DNA of 64,000 nucleotides from an uncultured Erythrobacter sp. GTDB taxonomy: Bacteria > Pseudomonadota > Alphaproteobacteria > Sphingomonadales > Sphingomonadaceae. Under the pieces are notes generated by a model. That model worked only from the letters and a program-made list of their open reading frames with translations. It searched no databases and was not told the DNA's origin. Numbering within the stretch: position 1 is the first letter of the stretch; every line of letters begins with the position of its first letter. The stretch covers positions 151,232 through 215,231 of the forward strand of contig CANKYZ010000005.1 in assembly GCA_947488325.1 (NCBI GenBank), written 5' to 3'. A program made the translations under genes and the position numbers. Shown here in pieces: positions 34,177 to 43,561 of the stretch.

Positions 34177-35187
34177 CTAAACCTCGACCACCTGCTGTTC
34201 GATACTGCCAAAGATCGAGTGGTTATCTGCATCGCGCATCTCGATCTTCACAGTGTCGCCCGGCGCCATAAAGCGCGTTGATGCCTCGCCGTCGCGGATC
34301 GTCTCGATCATGCGAATTTCCGCGATGCAACTGTAACCAAGCCCTCCGTTGGCAACGGGTTTGCCGGGGCCGCCATCTGCCCCTTTGTTGCTGACAGTGC
34401 CTGATCCGATGATTGTGCCTGCGCAAAGCGAGCGTGTCTTGGCCGCATGCGCAACCAATTGCGCAAGGTTGAAGGTTGCGTCCTTTGCCGCCTCTGCGCG
34501 GCCAAACGGTGCGCCGTTGTAGTCGACCATTAGCGGCAGGTGGATCAGACTGTCCTTCCAGGCATCGCCCAGCTCTTCTGGAGTGACAGCCACAGGTGAG
34601 AAAGCGCTCGCAGGTTTGGATTGGAAGAAGCCAAATCCCTTTGCCAATTCACCTGGAATCAGGCCGCGAAGGCTGACGTCATTGACCAGCATGATCAGTT
34701 TGATGTGGCTTGCCGCATCGGCTTCGCCCACACCCATTGGCACATCGTCAACCACCACAGCAACTTCGCCTTCCATGTCGCAGCCCCACGCTGTGTCACC
34801 TAAGGGGATATCGGCGCGCGGAGGCAGGAAGCCATCGCTGCCGCCCTGATACATTAGCGGATCGTGGTAGAAGCTGTCCGGAACAGTCGCGCCGCGCGCC
34901 TGGCGCACCAGTTCGACATGGTTGATATAGGCGCTGCCATCGGCCCACTGATAGGCGCGGGGGAGAGGCGAATGCGCCTGACGTTCATGGAAGCGTTCGC
35001 ATGGCACTGTTTCATGCTCAACATCACGGGCCAGCACTTCCAATTCAGGAGCAATCCGTTCCCAATTGTCCAGCGCGTCCTGCATTGTCGGAGCGATATA
35101 GCCAGCCGCACAGCAGCGGGTGAGGTCTTTGGATACGACGACCAGTTTGCCGTCACGGGTTCCGTTATTGAGCGTTGCGAGTTTCAT
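34177..35187 (-). CDS. Fumarylacetoacetate hydrolase family protein
   Basis: A 336-residue FAH-fold hydrolase. The start ATG 35187 (MKLATLNNGTRDGKLVVVS) has AGAGG upstream and lies 4 bp after the maiA stop, so the two form an operon. Metal-ligand acidic motif is GCDMEGEVAVVVDD, followed by MLVNDVSLRGLIPGE and GFGFFQSKP, then the C-terminal GTIIGSGTVSNKG and GDTVKIEMRD. Together with maleylacetoacetate isomerase it would finish homogentisate (tyrosine/phenylalanine) breakdown to fumarate and acetoacetate. Homogentisate dioxygenase is not in the window, so a gentisate-type pathway (fumarylpyruvate) remains possible. Confidence 0.9.
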   Translation of the reverse strand: MKLATLNNGTRDGKLVVVSKDLTRCCAAGYIAPTMQDALDNWERIAPELEVLARDVEHETVPCERFHERQAHSPLPRAYQWADGSAYINHVELVRQARGATVPDSFYHDPLMYQGGSDGFLPPRADIPLGDTAWGCDMEGEVAVVVDDVPMGVGEADAASHIKLIMLVNDVSLRGLIPGELAKGFGFFQSKPASAFSPVAVTPEELGDAWKDSLIHLPLMVDYNGAPFGRAEAAKDATFNLAQLVAHAAKTRSLCAGTIIGSGTVSNKGADGGPGKPVANGGLGYSCIAEIRMIETIRDGEASTRFMAPGDTVKIEMRDADNHSIFGSIEQQVVEV

Positions 35188-35191
35188 CGTT

Positions 35192-35833
35192 TCAGGACCT
35201 CTTAGGAGTATCAGGTTGATTATCAGGATGTGCACGCTGGAATGCAGGGAGCACAAGGCAAGCAGCTTCGATCCCGGTGATGCGCGGATGCTGTGACAGG
35301 TCGAATTTGAACCTCCGTGCATTGTAGATCTGCGGGATCAATATGCATTCGAATATGCCCGGTGTATCGAACAGGAAGTCACCCATCTCAAGCTGCGCCA
35401 GCCGTGTTTCGACCGGGTCAAGCGTGCGTTTCAACCAGTGCCGATACCAATCGTCGATATCGCCTTGTTCATGGCCCAGCTTGCTCTTCAGGTACTTGAG
35501 AACGGAGAGGTTGAGCGGCGCATGCAGTTCAGTCGCGATGGCATAAGTCAGCTCGCGCGCTGTGAAGCGATCTTCGACATTGGTTGGTAGCAGCGGGTTG
35601 CCGGGATAGGCTTCGTCCAACCACTCGATCATTGCCATGCTCTGCGCACGGTCGCGTCCGTCGGCAACCAACATCGGGACTGAGGCAAACGGGTTCCGAC
35701 TGGTATATCCCGTATCCTGTTGCGCGCCTTCGAGCAGGTTTACCGGGTCTTGTTCGTATTCCAGCCCTTTCAGTTCAAGCGCGATGCGCAGGCGGTAGCT
35801 GGTCGAACTGCGGTAGTAACCGTGGAGCTTCAT
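35192..35833 (-). CDS. maiA: Maleylacetoacetate isomerase (zeta-class GST fold)
   Basis: A 213-residue glutathione-dependent isomerase, exactly the family length. ATG 35833 gives the N-terminus MKLHGYYRSSTSYRLRIAL, with the zeta-GST catalytic S-S/T-x-S/A motif. The thioredoxin-like domain continues to VPMLVADGR (cis-Pro), followed by QSMAMIEWLDE for glutathione contact and an all-helical C-terminal domain with IPQIYNARRF. It converts maleylacetoacetate to fumarylacetoacetate, the substrate of the next gene. Upstream is a non-coding stretch with a copy of the dispersed repeat. Confidence 0.92.
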   Translation of the reverse strand: MKLHGYYRSSTSYRLRIALELKGLEYEQDPVNLLEGAQQDTGYTSRNPFASVPMLVADGRDRAQSMAMIEWLDEAYPGNPLLPTNVEDRFTARELTYAIATELHAPLNLSVLKYLKSKLGHEQGDIDDWYRHWLKRTLDPVETRLAQLEMGDFLFDTPGIFECILIPQIYNARRFKFDLSQHPRITGIEAACLVLPAFQRAHPDNQPDTPKRS

Positions 35834-35888
35834 GAGGCAGCTATCTGAGACCATGATACACTGAGACATGGACCGCATGTTACACTGT

Positions 35889-36010
35889 CCAGAGTGTTTT
35901 CTTTGTGCACCCCATGCGGGGAGCGAATTCCTTGCCCACGCAACCTGTAGGTCGCATCGCTGCGGACGTCCGGTCGGGCTTGCGGCCCGCTTTGCGGGTT
36001 GGTTTTTACT
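35889..36010 (-). repeat. Dispersed repeat element, copy A (inverted)
   Basis: Reads on the minus strand like the 93-95 bp units at 57.2 kb. The 12-mer CCAGAGTGTTTT is shared exactly with the reverse complement of those units, and the next 26 positions agree at about 19 after a 4 nt offset. A GC-rich part (around 35955-35998) also aligns. It ends with CCCGCTTTGCGGG followed by TTGGTTTTT (to about 36007), a terminator-like hairpin reading rightwards. It lies between maiA and gcdH. Confidence 0.55.
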
Positions 36011-36103
36011 GCGGAGATTGGCAATGTCATCCTCCCTCTATAACGGCCATGCAGCCTGTAGGACAGCGATCCATCATGCGCCGATGCGTGCCCGATTCCC
36101 GAC

Positions 36104-37321
36104 TCAACCAAATGCAGCAATTCCTGTGATCGCACGGCCCAGGATCAGCGCGTGGACATCATGCGTGCCTTCGTAGGTATTCACGGTTTCAAGGTTTACC
36201 GCGTGGCGGATCACTTGATATTCCTCGGATATGCCGTTGCCGCCATGCATGTCGCGGGCCTGCCGGGCGATATCCAAAGCCTTGCCCACATTGTTGCGTT
36301 TCACGATTGAAATCATGTCGGGGCTGAAACGTCCTTCGTCCATCAACCGTCCCACGCGCAGCGACGCCTGAAGCGCAAGGCCGATATCAGCAAGCATATC
36401 CGCCAGCTTTTTCTGATAGAGCTGTGTCGCGGCCAAAGGCGCACCGAATTGCCTGCGATCCAATCCATATTGCCGTGCAGCATGCATACAGAATTCCGCA
36501 GCACCCATCGCGCCCCAGCTGATCCCGTAACGCGCGCGGTTCAAGCAGCCAAACGGCCCCTTCAGCCCCTGCACATTGGGCAGCAAAGCGTCTGCGGGCA
36601 GCTTCACCTCATCCATTATAATCATGCCGGTGGTGGAAGCACGCAGCGAGATTTTGCCTTCGATTCTCGGCGCAGATAGGCCCTCCATCCCTTTTTCCAG
36701 GATGAAGCCGCGAATGCCGCCACCATGTTCCTCGGACTTGGCCCAGACGACGAAAACATCGGCGAATGGCGAATTGGAAATCCACGTTTTCGATCCGGAG
36801 ATGACATAGCCATCTCCGTTTTTCCTCGCGTGAGTTTTCATGCCAGCAGGATCGCTGCCCGCATCAGGTTCGGTCAGGCCAAAACACCCGATAAGATCAC
36901 CCGAAGCAAGGCCGGGAAGGTATTTCTGGCGCTGCTCCTCTGATCCGTAAGCATAGATCGGATGCATCACCAGGCTGGATTGGACGCTGGCCATCGAACG
37001 ATATCCGCTGTCCACGCGCTCAATTTCGCGAGCGATCAGGCCATATGCGACATAGGAGGCATCAGAACCGCCATATTGTTCTGGCAATGTCGCGCCGAGC
37101 AATCCGGCGCGGCCCATCATCGGAAACAGTTCTGGCGCAGAGGTTTCGTTTCGAAACGCCTCAATCACCCGCGGCTGCAATTGTTCCTGAGAAAATCCAT
37201 ACGCCGCATCGCGGATCATCCGCTCTTCTTCGGTCAGCTGGGTTTCAAGGTCAAACGGGTCTTCCCAGTTGAACGGGACGATCCCTGCATTGGCGAGGTC
37301 CGGGCTTGCGGGGGCGTACAC
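36104..37321 (-). CDS. gcdH: Glutaryl-CoA dehydrogenase
   Basis: A 405-residue acyl-CoA dehydrogenase. The signature [20 protein letters not shown] near the C-terminus carries the catalytic glutamate in the GCDH-specific context, and [17 protein letters not shown] and [17 protein letters not shown] match FAD and substrate-binding segments. GCDH has Arg in the acyl site; [18 protein letters not shown] is the corresponding GCDH segment. It oxidises and decarboxylates glutaryl-CoA to crotonyl-CoA in lysine and tryptophan breakdown. The start is ATG 37321. It follows the HHH-protein gene on the same strand by 77 bp. Confidence in the subfamily is high because of the C-terminal motif. Confidence 0.94.
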   Translation of the reverse strand: MYAPASPDLANAGIVPFNWEDPFDLETQLTEEERMIRDAAYGFSQEQLQPRVIEAFRNETSAPELFPMMGRAGLLGATLPEQYGGSDASYVAYGLIAREIERVDSGYRSMASVQSSLVMHPIYAYGSEEQRQKYLPGLASGDLIGCFGLTEPDAGSDPAGMKTHARKNGDGYVISGSKTWISNSPFADVFVVWAKSEEHGGGIRGFILEKGMEGLSAPRIEGKISLRASTTGMIIMDEVKLPADALLPNVQGLKGPFGCLNRARYGISWGAMGAAEFCMHAARQYGLDRRQFGAPLAATQLYQKKLADMLADIGLALQASLRVGRLMDEGRFSPDMISIVKRNNVGKALDIARQARDMHGGNGISEEYQVIRHAVNLETVNTYEGTHDVHALILGRAITGIAAFG

Positions 37322-37398
37322 TGGTTACTCCTGAAACTTCTGACCCACTTGCTTTCGCAGGCTTGGCCAATCGCCGCAAGACGTGAACGAAGAGGAAG

Positions 37399-37926
37399 CT
37401 ATTCGTTATTGCCGAACTTTTCAGAAAAGGCGGTTTCGTCTCCGCCAACAAGCAGTTTGGCCTGATCAACCCACTGGTCTCGCGTGATCCGCCCAGAAAA
37501 TCGTCCCAACTTTGCGTCAATTCTCTCAATATCGGTATCGCCCCACGCCGCGATTTGCGCGAATGAGGTGATGCCTTGTTCGGCGAGCAAGGTCACGAGC
37601 TTGGGGCCGATACCTTTAATCTTGCGCAGATCGTCAGCAACGTCTGAAATTGCTGGAGCTGGAGCTGGAGCTGGAGCAGGAGCTGGAGCAGGCACCGGAT
37701 CAGAGAGAGGAGCAGGCACTGGCGTATCGACAGCGCCCGGCGCATCAATCAGCGCCTGATTGCGCGTGGCCGGGGCGGTGCCTTCATCCAGAACATCTTT
37801 ACCGCTTGTCTCATCGCTGATCACAGTCGTCTTGCGATTGGTGCGCATCAACAGCCAAATCGCGATCAAGATTACGACGATGCCTAGGGCAATAATGATA
37901 GCTACTGGGATAATTTCTGGTGACAT
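37399..37926 (-). CDS. Membrane-anchored helix-hairpin-helix protein
   Basis: A 175-residue protein. Residues 5-28 (IPVAIIIALGIVVILIAIWL) form one membrane helix with the rest probably cytoplasmic. A Pro/Ala linker (about 65-93) includes a (PA)n run encoded by a hexanucleotide repeat. The C-terminal 70 residues hold a helix-hairpin-helix motif DLRKIKGIGPKLVTLLAEQG, as in the ribosomal-L21-associated and similar predicted DNA- or RNA-binding proteins called 'flap endonuclease-1-like 5' DNA nuclease'. No catalytic residues of a nuclease are evident. Such proteins are common in alphaproteobacteria but of unknown role. Confidence 0.75.
   Translation of the reverse strand: MSPEIIPVAIIIALGIVVILIAIWLLMRTNRKTTVISDETSGKDVLDEGTAPATRNQALIDAPGAVDTPVPAPLSDPVPAPAPAPAPAPAPAISDVADDLRKIKGIGPKLVTLLAEQGITSFAQIAAWGDTDIERIDAKLGRFSGRITRDQWVDQAKLLVGGDETAFSEKFGNNE
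37653..37692. repeat. CTGGAG hexanucleotide microsatellite
   Basis: About six CTGGAG/CAGGAG units inside the HHH-protein gene, encoding alternating Pro-Ala. Unit length is a multiple of three, so copy-number change would lengthen or shorten the linker without frameshift. Confidence 0.75.
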
Positions 37927-38018
37927 GGACTACTCTCTTTATACAAAGCGAACGCGCGCACCCTTTAGCAGGTCCGCGCGTTGCAATTCAAACTCCAGAT
38001 TGAGAATTTCGGTGGTGA

Positions 38019-39719
38019 TTACCCGCCGCTGCGGCCAGTTGACTGCATTCCAGCGGCGATCGCATTCAGTTCCAGAAATTCCTGCCGTAAGAAATTGCGC
38101 TGATTGCCCGCGAGTTCGCCAACATCAGCGTGGCTATATCCCATCATCAGCTCATCCCCGCGCAGGATTTGACCGAAAGCGGCAACCGATGCGGCAAAGG
38201 CGAAATCACCCGTGGGCGCGCTTGCCTGCATAAAGGCTTCGCCCATCACCACCTGATCGATCAGTTCTGACGCGTCGCCATCGGGCAATTTGAAACGCAA
38301 TTTGACATGCGCTGCCTCTGACATGCGTTGCATGGCTTCGCCAGATGGCTGATTTTCGTAGCGACGCGGTGCGATCCAACCTTGGGTGCCAGTGGGCACG
38401 ACTTCGTAAATCGCCGTGACCTGATGCCCGGCGCCGATATCGCCAGCATCTACGGCATCGTTATCAAAATCCTCTTCGCGCAGTATCCGGTTTTCATATC
38501 CAACCAGCCTGTATTGGCTGATAATGGCAGGATTGAACTCGACCTGGATTTTCACATCCTTGGCAATTGTGAACAGCGTGCTGCTCATTTCATCGATCAG
38601 CACCTTTTTCGCTTCAAGCGCGCTGTCGATATAGGCGTAGTTGCCGTTTCCGTGATTGGCGACCTGCTCCATCAGGGCTTCATTGTAATTGCCCTGACCA
38701 AAGCCCAGCGTTGTAAGGGTGATGCCACTGTCGCGTTTCTCTTCGACCAGTTCGATCAGCGCATCGCGGTTCGACAAGCCGACGTTGAAATCTCCGTCGG
38801 TAGCCAAAATTACGCGGTTCACACCGCCTTCGATGAAATTATCTTGTGCGATGTTATAGGCCAGCTGAATACCAGCGCCGCCAGCAGTTGATCCGCCTGC
38901 GCTTAATTGGTTGAGCGCGCTGCGAATTGCCTGCGTGTCGTTTGTGGGTTGAAGGACCAATCCCGCTGCGCCTGCATAAACGACGATGGATACGCGGTCT
39001 TGTTCACCTAGCTCTCCGGCAAGACCAGACAAGGCCGTCTTTACTAGCGGAAGCTTGTCCGCGCTGCTCATTGATCCCGATACATCCATCAGGAAAACTA
39101 GGTTCGCTGATGGACGTTCTTCGCGCTCAATATCGTAACCGCGCAGGCCAATGCGCATCAGATATGTGTCGTCATTCCACGGGCTGCGCGCGACATCGGT
39201 GGTGACACTAAACGGTACATCGCGGCCTTGCGGGCGATCATAATCATAGCGGAAATAGTTGATCATTTCCTCAGTTCGTACCGCAACTCGCGGTGGCCGT
39301 TGCCCTTGAGACAGGAACCGCCGTGTATTGGCATAAGAGCCGGTATCGACATCGACGGAGAAGGTGCTGACCGGCTCTGCGCTGGTCAGTTTGACGGGGG
39401 AAACCTCTTCGCCGTCATATTGTTCACGGCCCGGATCGGTTGGGACGACGACGGGCGGAATGGAAATACCCTGCGACGATTGCGCTCGCACCGCGCCAGT
39501 GCGGTTTTGGGATAAAGCTGGGGCACCTCTTACGCGCGAACCGGTAACGGTGACGACATCCGCTTCAGCTATTGGTGCAGGTGCAGGTGCAGGTGGTGGC
39601 GCTGCAGCTATATCTCTCAGCGGTGCCTTTCCCGTGCTAGCCAGATCACTAGTTTGCTGAGAGCATCCTGCGATGACGAGCCCCAATACGAATACGCCTG
39701 TAAGTTTCAAAGCACGCAT
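38019..39719 (-). CDS. von Willebrand factor A domain lipoprotein (YfbK-like)
   Basis: A 566-residue lipoprotein. The lipobox IAGC places the lipidated Cys at 19. After a Pro/Ala-rich stretch (40-50) comes VTVTGSRVRG (56-65), which looks like the segment following the TonB box in sphingomonad receptors. A YfbK-type N-terminal region follows (about 110-200), then a VWA domain with intact MIDAS DVSGSMS (Asp212), later Thr in STAGG and Asp in ATDGDFNVG, and a C-terminal DUF3520-like domain. VWA domains bind ligands through Mg2+; these proteins are cell-envelope-located but their partner is unknown. Confidence 0.88.
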   Translation of the reverse strand: MRALKLTGVFVLGLVIAGCSQQTSDLASTGKAPLRDIAAAPPPAPAPAPIAEADVVTVTGSRVRGAPALSQNRTGAVRAQSSQGISIPPVVVPTDPGREQYDGEEVSPVKLTSAEPVSTFSVDVDTGSYANTRRFLSQGQRPPRVAVRTEEMINYFRYDYDRPQGRDVPFSVTTDVARSPWNDDTYLMRIGLRGYDIEREERPSANLVFLMDVSGSMSSADKLPLVKTALSGLAGELGEQDRVSIVVYAGAAGLVLQPTNDTQAIRSALNQLSAGGSTAGGAGIQLAYNIAQDNFIEGGVNRVILATDGDFNVGLSNRDALIELVEEKRDSGITLTTLGFGQGNYNEALMEQVANHGNGNYAYIDSALEAKKVLIDEMSSTLFTIAKDVKIQVEFNPAIISQYRLVGYENRILREEDFDNDAVDAGDIGAGHQVTAIYEVVPTGTQGWIAPRRYENQPSGEAMQRMSEAAHVKLRFKLPDGDASELIDQVVMGEAFMQASAPTGDFAFAASVAAFGQILRGDELMMGYSHADVGELAGNQRNFLRQEFLELNAIAAGMQSTGRSGG

Positions 39720-39844
39720 GATTAGTTTCCACTCATGACCTTGCGTCTAAGTTCGCTGGTTAGCGTTAATCCTGACTGAACGTGCTGAAATAGCGATGAA
39801 ATGATGCACCGCAACACGCTGCGAAGCAGGCTAAGATATGCAGA

Positions 39845-41434
39845 TTATCGCTCGGCTTCCGCTTTTGGTTCGCCTTCAACAGGCACGATATTTTTGCGGA
39901 ACAGCACTTTATCTTCTTCGCCAAACCCGCGTTTCCAAATGACAAGCAGATAGACGGCGAGGATCGCCGGACCGCCAAACACGATCTCCATCCACTCGGG
40001 CAAATAGGTCGCGGCAAAACCAATCAAAACTGCCGGTGCAGCGGCATAGACCAGTGCCCAGCGCCAGTTCGAAACAGGCGCATTGAGCAGTTTCTTCAGC
40101 ACAATCGCTTTTACCAGGCTCGACACAGCAAGCGCCACGAATAAAGCAGCCGCTGCGGCTGCTGCCTGAAAACCTTCGCCGTAATTGAAGTGCTTTGCGA
40201 GCAGGATCAGCCCGACAGTCAGCGCTGCTTGGAACGAGATGATGCCGATGCTGATGCCAAGGTTCCGCTTGCGCGCGATATAGACCAGCACGCCTTCGGA
40301 AACGACAGCCATCGATGCGACGACTTCGGCCATCAACAGGAATGCCAAGGCTCCGGTCCCGCCGACCACCTCTGGCCCGCCAAGCCCCATCACGGCCTCT
40401 CCCGGTATCGCCAGCATCAGCGCGATGCCAAATTGCAAGGCGATGATCCAGAAGCCGACCTGCCGCACCTGATTGGCGATCGCTTCCAAATTGCCGATCT
40501 TCAGGTTCTTGGTGATCACAGGCGCAAGGATCGGCTCGAAACTGGTCTTCAGCTTTTGCGGCAGGCTGGCGATTTGTTGTGCGAAGAAATAGGTGCCGAC
40601 TGTGCCTGGCCCGACAAAATAACCAAGGATAATGACATCAATCAACCGCGTGCCACGCTCAATTACATCCGCACCAACCAGCGGGAATGCGCGTGTGATC
40701 ATGCGCCACAGATAGCCGGGGCGGGGACGCCAACCGCGTGGGGGACCATAGGTTCGGCCAAATGACCAAAGCGCGGTCGCCAATCCGGCATAGATTGACA
40801 CGATAAAGGCCAGAGCAAGCCCGCCGTCACCCACACCTGGCACCAACAAGAAAACGCCAGCGCCAATCGATATGACCCACGGTTCGACAATGGCCCGCGC
40901 ACGAACAGTGGTCGCGATGTCGTATTTATACGCTTGTGCAGCGAGCAATATTTCGGTGAGCGCATAGGCAGGCAAGGCCGCGACCATCCAGATATCGAGC
41001 GAAGAGTTCATCCCATTCGGGAACATGATCGCAGGGAAGGCGAGCAGCAGGCACGATACCAAAGCTGTAACCACCAAAGAGGCCAGCATCCCGTCAAAAA
41101 CGAGGTTCACCTTGGCCTTTGCCGCGTCTGGCCCGCCTCCCTCCGCCCCTTCGCTCAAACGCTGGGCAAGACCGCGTTTTTCGCCCAATGCACACAGCAG
41201 AGCAAGGATTTCGATGATGACAAAGGCAGAGGCAAAGCGCCCCATTTCGTCCACGCCGTACAAACGGTATCCGATGAACAAAAATGGCAACCGCGCGAGC
41301 AGGCGGATGACAAAGCCCATCGCATTGGTACGCCCACCTTTGGCAAGCGTTTGCATATCATCGCCGCCCTTATCGGGCCTCAATTCTTCAGGCTTAGATT
41401 CGTCGGCAGGAATGGCGGGAGGAGGGGTGCTCAC
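39845..41434 (-). CDS. Polysaccharide flippase (MOP superfamily, Wzx-like)
   Basis: A 529-residue inner-membrane protein with about 12-14 hydrophobic helices, typical of lipid-linked oligosaccharide flippases. A hydrophilic N-terminal tail of 35 residues is followed by GRTNAMGFVIRLLARLPFLF; later segments FLFIGYRLYGVDEMGRFASA and YFFAQQIASLPQKL agree with the family. Start GTG 41434 overlaps the gpsA stop (GTGA), so it is the third gene of the tsaD-gpsA-flippase operon. The glycan moved is unknown, and no glycosyltransferases lie nearby. Confidence 0.83.
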   Translation of the reverse strand: MSTPPPAIPADESKPEELRPDKGGDDMQTLAKGGRTNAMGFVIRLLARLPFLFIGYRLYGVDEMGRFASAFVIIEILALLCALGEKRGLAQRLSEGAEGGGPDAAKAKVNLVFDGMLASLVVTALVSCLLLAFPAIMFPNGMNSSLDIWMVAALPAYALTEILLAAQAYKYDIATTVRARAIVEPWVISIGAGVFLLVPGVGDGGLALAFIVSIYAGLATALWSFGRTYGPPRGWRPRPGYLWRMITRAFPLVGADVIERGTRLIDVIILGYFVGPGTVGTYFFAQQIASLPQKLKTSFEPILAPVITKNLKIGNLEAIANQVRQVGFWIIALQFGIALMLAIPGEAVMGLGGPEVVGGTGALAFLLMAEVVASMAVVSEGVLVYIARKRNLGISIGIISFQAALTVGLILLAKHFNYGEGFQAAAAAAALFVALAVSSLVKAIVLKKLLNAPVSNWRWALVYAAAPAVLIGFAATYLPEWMEIVFGGPAILAVYLLVIWKRGFGEEDKVLFRKNIVPVEGEPKAEAER

Positions 41435-42438
41435 GCCGTTTGTTCAGCCTTGAGCGGGCGTGCAAGCAATCCTGCGACGACATCGCGGGGCGGACTGCCG
41501 TCCAATATCGTAGTCACGGCATCAACAATTGGCATGGCGATCCCGCGCGCCTTGGCCAGTTCAGCCAATACTGGTGCGGTATGCGCGCCTTCGGCAACGG
41601 TCGTGCGATCTGCCATCAGATCAGCGGCGCTGCGGCCTTCGCCCCCAGATTCTCCAAGCGCTTTGCCCAGTGAGAAATTGCGGCTCGAAGTGGATGAGCA
41701 GGTCAGCACCAGATCGCCCAATCCGCAAAGCCCGGCTAATGTTTCTGCCCGCGCTCCCAGCGCGTCTCCAAACCTAAGCATTTCGGCATATCCGCGCGCA
41801 ATCAAGGCCGCGCGCGCATTCTGGCCAAGTGCCAGCCCTTCAACCACGCCGCACGCAATCGCGAGCACATTTTTAATCGACCCGCCAATCTCTGCTCCGG
41901 TCACATCGTCTGAGAAATAAGGCCGGAATGCAGGCCGCGCGATGGCAGGTGCAAGGTGCTGCCACTGATCGCGCCCTCCTTCGCAGGCAAGCGTCACAGC
42001 GGTGGGCAGTCCGCCTGCAACTTCATGCGCGAAGGTCGGCCCGGATAGAACTGCCATTTCTGCGCCCGGCACAGCGGAGCGCGCGACGTCGTTCATCAGC
42101 CGTCCCGTACCCGCTTCGATACCTTTGGAACAGAGCACCAGATCGCGCGGAGCCTCACCCAGACCAGCGAGCACTTTCCCTAGCACCTGAGCCGGCGTTA
42201 CAGCCAACATAGTTTCGATGCCGGCAAATTCCGCAAGATCACCGGTCGCACGGATGTTATCGGACAATTCAGCGCTGGGCAGATATTGCGGGTTGCGATG
42301 GGCAGTGTTGATTGCATCAACAACCTCTGGCTCAAACGCCCACAATTTCACTTCGCGCCCATCGCTCGCCAACATTTGTGCTAGCGCAGTGCCCCAAGCT
42401 CCAGCGCCGATCACGCCAATTGCCTGCTTATCGGTCAT
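41431..42438 (-). CDS. gpsA: Glycerol-3-phosphate dehydrogenase [NAD(P)+]
   Basis: A 335-residue enzyme that reduces dihydroxyacetone phosphate to sn-glycerol 3-phosphate for phospholipid synthesis. The NAD site is [16 protein letters not shown] at residues 8-22; SKGIEAGTG, the catalytic-lysine segment [13 protein letters not shown], and [16 protein letters not shown] are all conserved. The start ATG 42438 overlaps the tsaD stop by 4 bp (ATGA), a usual pairing in alphaproteobacteria. Confidence 0.96.
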   Translation of the reverse strand: MTDKQAIGVIGAGAWGTALAQMLASDGREVKLWAFEPEVVDAINTAHRNPQYLPSAELSDNIRATGDLAEFAGIETMLAVTPAQVLGKVLAGLGEAPRDLVLCSKGIEAGTGRLMNDVARSAVPGAEMAVLSGPTFAHEVAGGLPTAVTLACEGGRDQWQHLAPAIARPAFRPYFSDDVTGAEIGGSIKNVLAIACGVVEGLALGQNARAALIARGYAEMLRFGDALGARAETLAGLCGLGDLVLTCSSTSSRNFSLGKALGESGGEGRSAADLMADRTTVAEGAHTAPVLAELAKARGIAMPIVDAVTTILDGSPPRDVVAGLLARPLKAEQTA

Positions 42439-43517
42439 GCTTTTACCCCCGCACCGCGAACAATATCGGCTTCTGGATCAAGTGGCCAACGCGGACGCGC
42501 CTTTAAGTCGAGCGGGTCCCCAGCAAAATTTGGGTCATCGGCCAATCGTTCACATCCTGCCCAAGCGATCATGGCCGCATTATCTGTACAAAGCGCCATT
42601 GGCGGCGCGACAAAACGCATGCCCTTCTGCGCGGCGAGGTTTTCGAGCGCGCGGCGTACGGCCCGGTTTGCGGCGACTCCGCCTGCGACAACTAGCGCCG
42701 GGAAGGGTGCGTTTTTGGCGAGCGCTTGGTCAAGCCGATCAAGCAGGCAATCAATCGCGGCCTGCTGAAAGCTTGCAGCGATGTCGGCGCGCTTATGTTC
42801 GCCGCTTTCATGCGCGCGCAGCACCGCGCTTTTCAACCCGGCGAATGAGAAATGCGGTTCTTTTGACTTTCTAAGCGGGCGGGGCAGGGGCACAGCGTGG
42901 GGGTCGCCTTCGCCCGCCAATTGTTCCACCGCAGGACCGCCGGGATAGCCGAGACCAAGTATTTTGGCGGTCTTGTCGAAAGCCTCTCCCAGCGCATCAT
43001 CAATGGTGGTGGCAAGGCGGCGATATTGACCGACGCCTTCGACAGCTAGGATCTGGCAATGCCCGCCCGACACCAACAACAAAAGATAGGGAAAGCCGAG
43101 CGCTTCGTCTGCAAGCCGGGGCGACAAAGCGTGCCCTTCAAGATGGTTGACTGCGATCAGTGGTTTGTCCGCCGCCATCGCCAGCGCTTTGCCGCTTACC
43201 AGGCCAACCATAACGCCGCCGATCAATCCCGGTCCGGCAGTTGCTGCGATCGCGTCCACCTTGTTCAGCGATAATCCCGCGTCATCCATCACCGCTTCGA
43301 TCATCGGGGCAAGACGTTCAGCATGCGCGCGAGCGGCGATTTCTGGCACAACGCCGCCATAGGGCGCGTGTTCTTCTTCTTGACTGGCAATACGCTGAGC
43401 AAGGATGGTGCGATCGGCCGTCACTAATGCGACCGCCGTTTCATCACAGCTGGACTCAATGCCCAAGACGACCATCGCATCAGGCGCCGCGTCAAGATTG
43501 TTAGATACTGATACCAT
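42435..43517 (-). CDS. tsaD: tRNA N6-adenosine threonylcarbamoyltransferase
   Basis: A 360-residue Kae1/TsaD ATPase that completes t6A37 synthesis on tRNAs reading ANN codons. It has [16 protein letters not shown] at the N-terminus, the metal-binding H-x-x-x-H in [11 protein letters not shown], and the glycine-rich [12 protein letters not shown] and [12 protein letters not shown] motifs. The late Asp is in [13 protein letters not shown]. The start ATG 43517 has GGAAG upstream; an internal ATG at 43475 would also give a complete domain. It is divergent from hemC with 44 bp between start codons, the common tsaD-hemC arrangement of alphaproteobacteria. Confidence 0.96.
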   Translation of the reverse strand: MVSVSNNLDAAPDAMVVLGIESSCDETAVALVTADRTILAQRIASQEEEHAPYGGVVPEIAARAHAERLAPMIEAVMDDAGLSLNKVDAIAATAGPGLIGGVMVGLVSGKALAMAADKPLIAVNHLEGHALSPRLADEALGFPYLLLLVSGGHCQILAVEGVGQYRRLATTIDDALGEAFDKTAKILGLGYPGGPAVEQLAGEGDPHAVPLPRPLRKSKEPHFSFAGLKSAVLRAHESGEHKRADIAASFQQAAIDCLLDRLDQALAKNAPFPALVVAGGVAANRAVRRALENLAAQKGMRFVAPPMALCTDNAAMIAWAGCERLADDPNFAGDPLDLKARPRWPLDPEADIVRGAGVKA

Positions 43518-43561
43518 TGCACTTCCATCTAGTCTCTGTGGGGGCTAGAGCAAGCTCGCCT

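Noticed and set aside
40934..41920. A 328-codon plus-strand frame
   Set aside because: It is antisense to the flippase and gpsA genes, both of which have clear family motifs.
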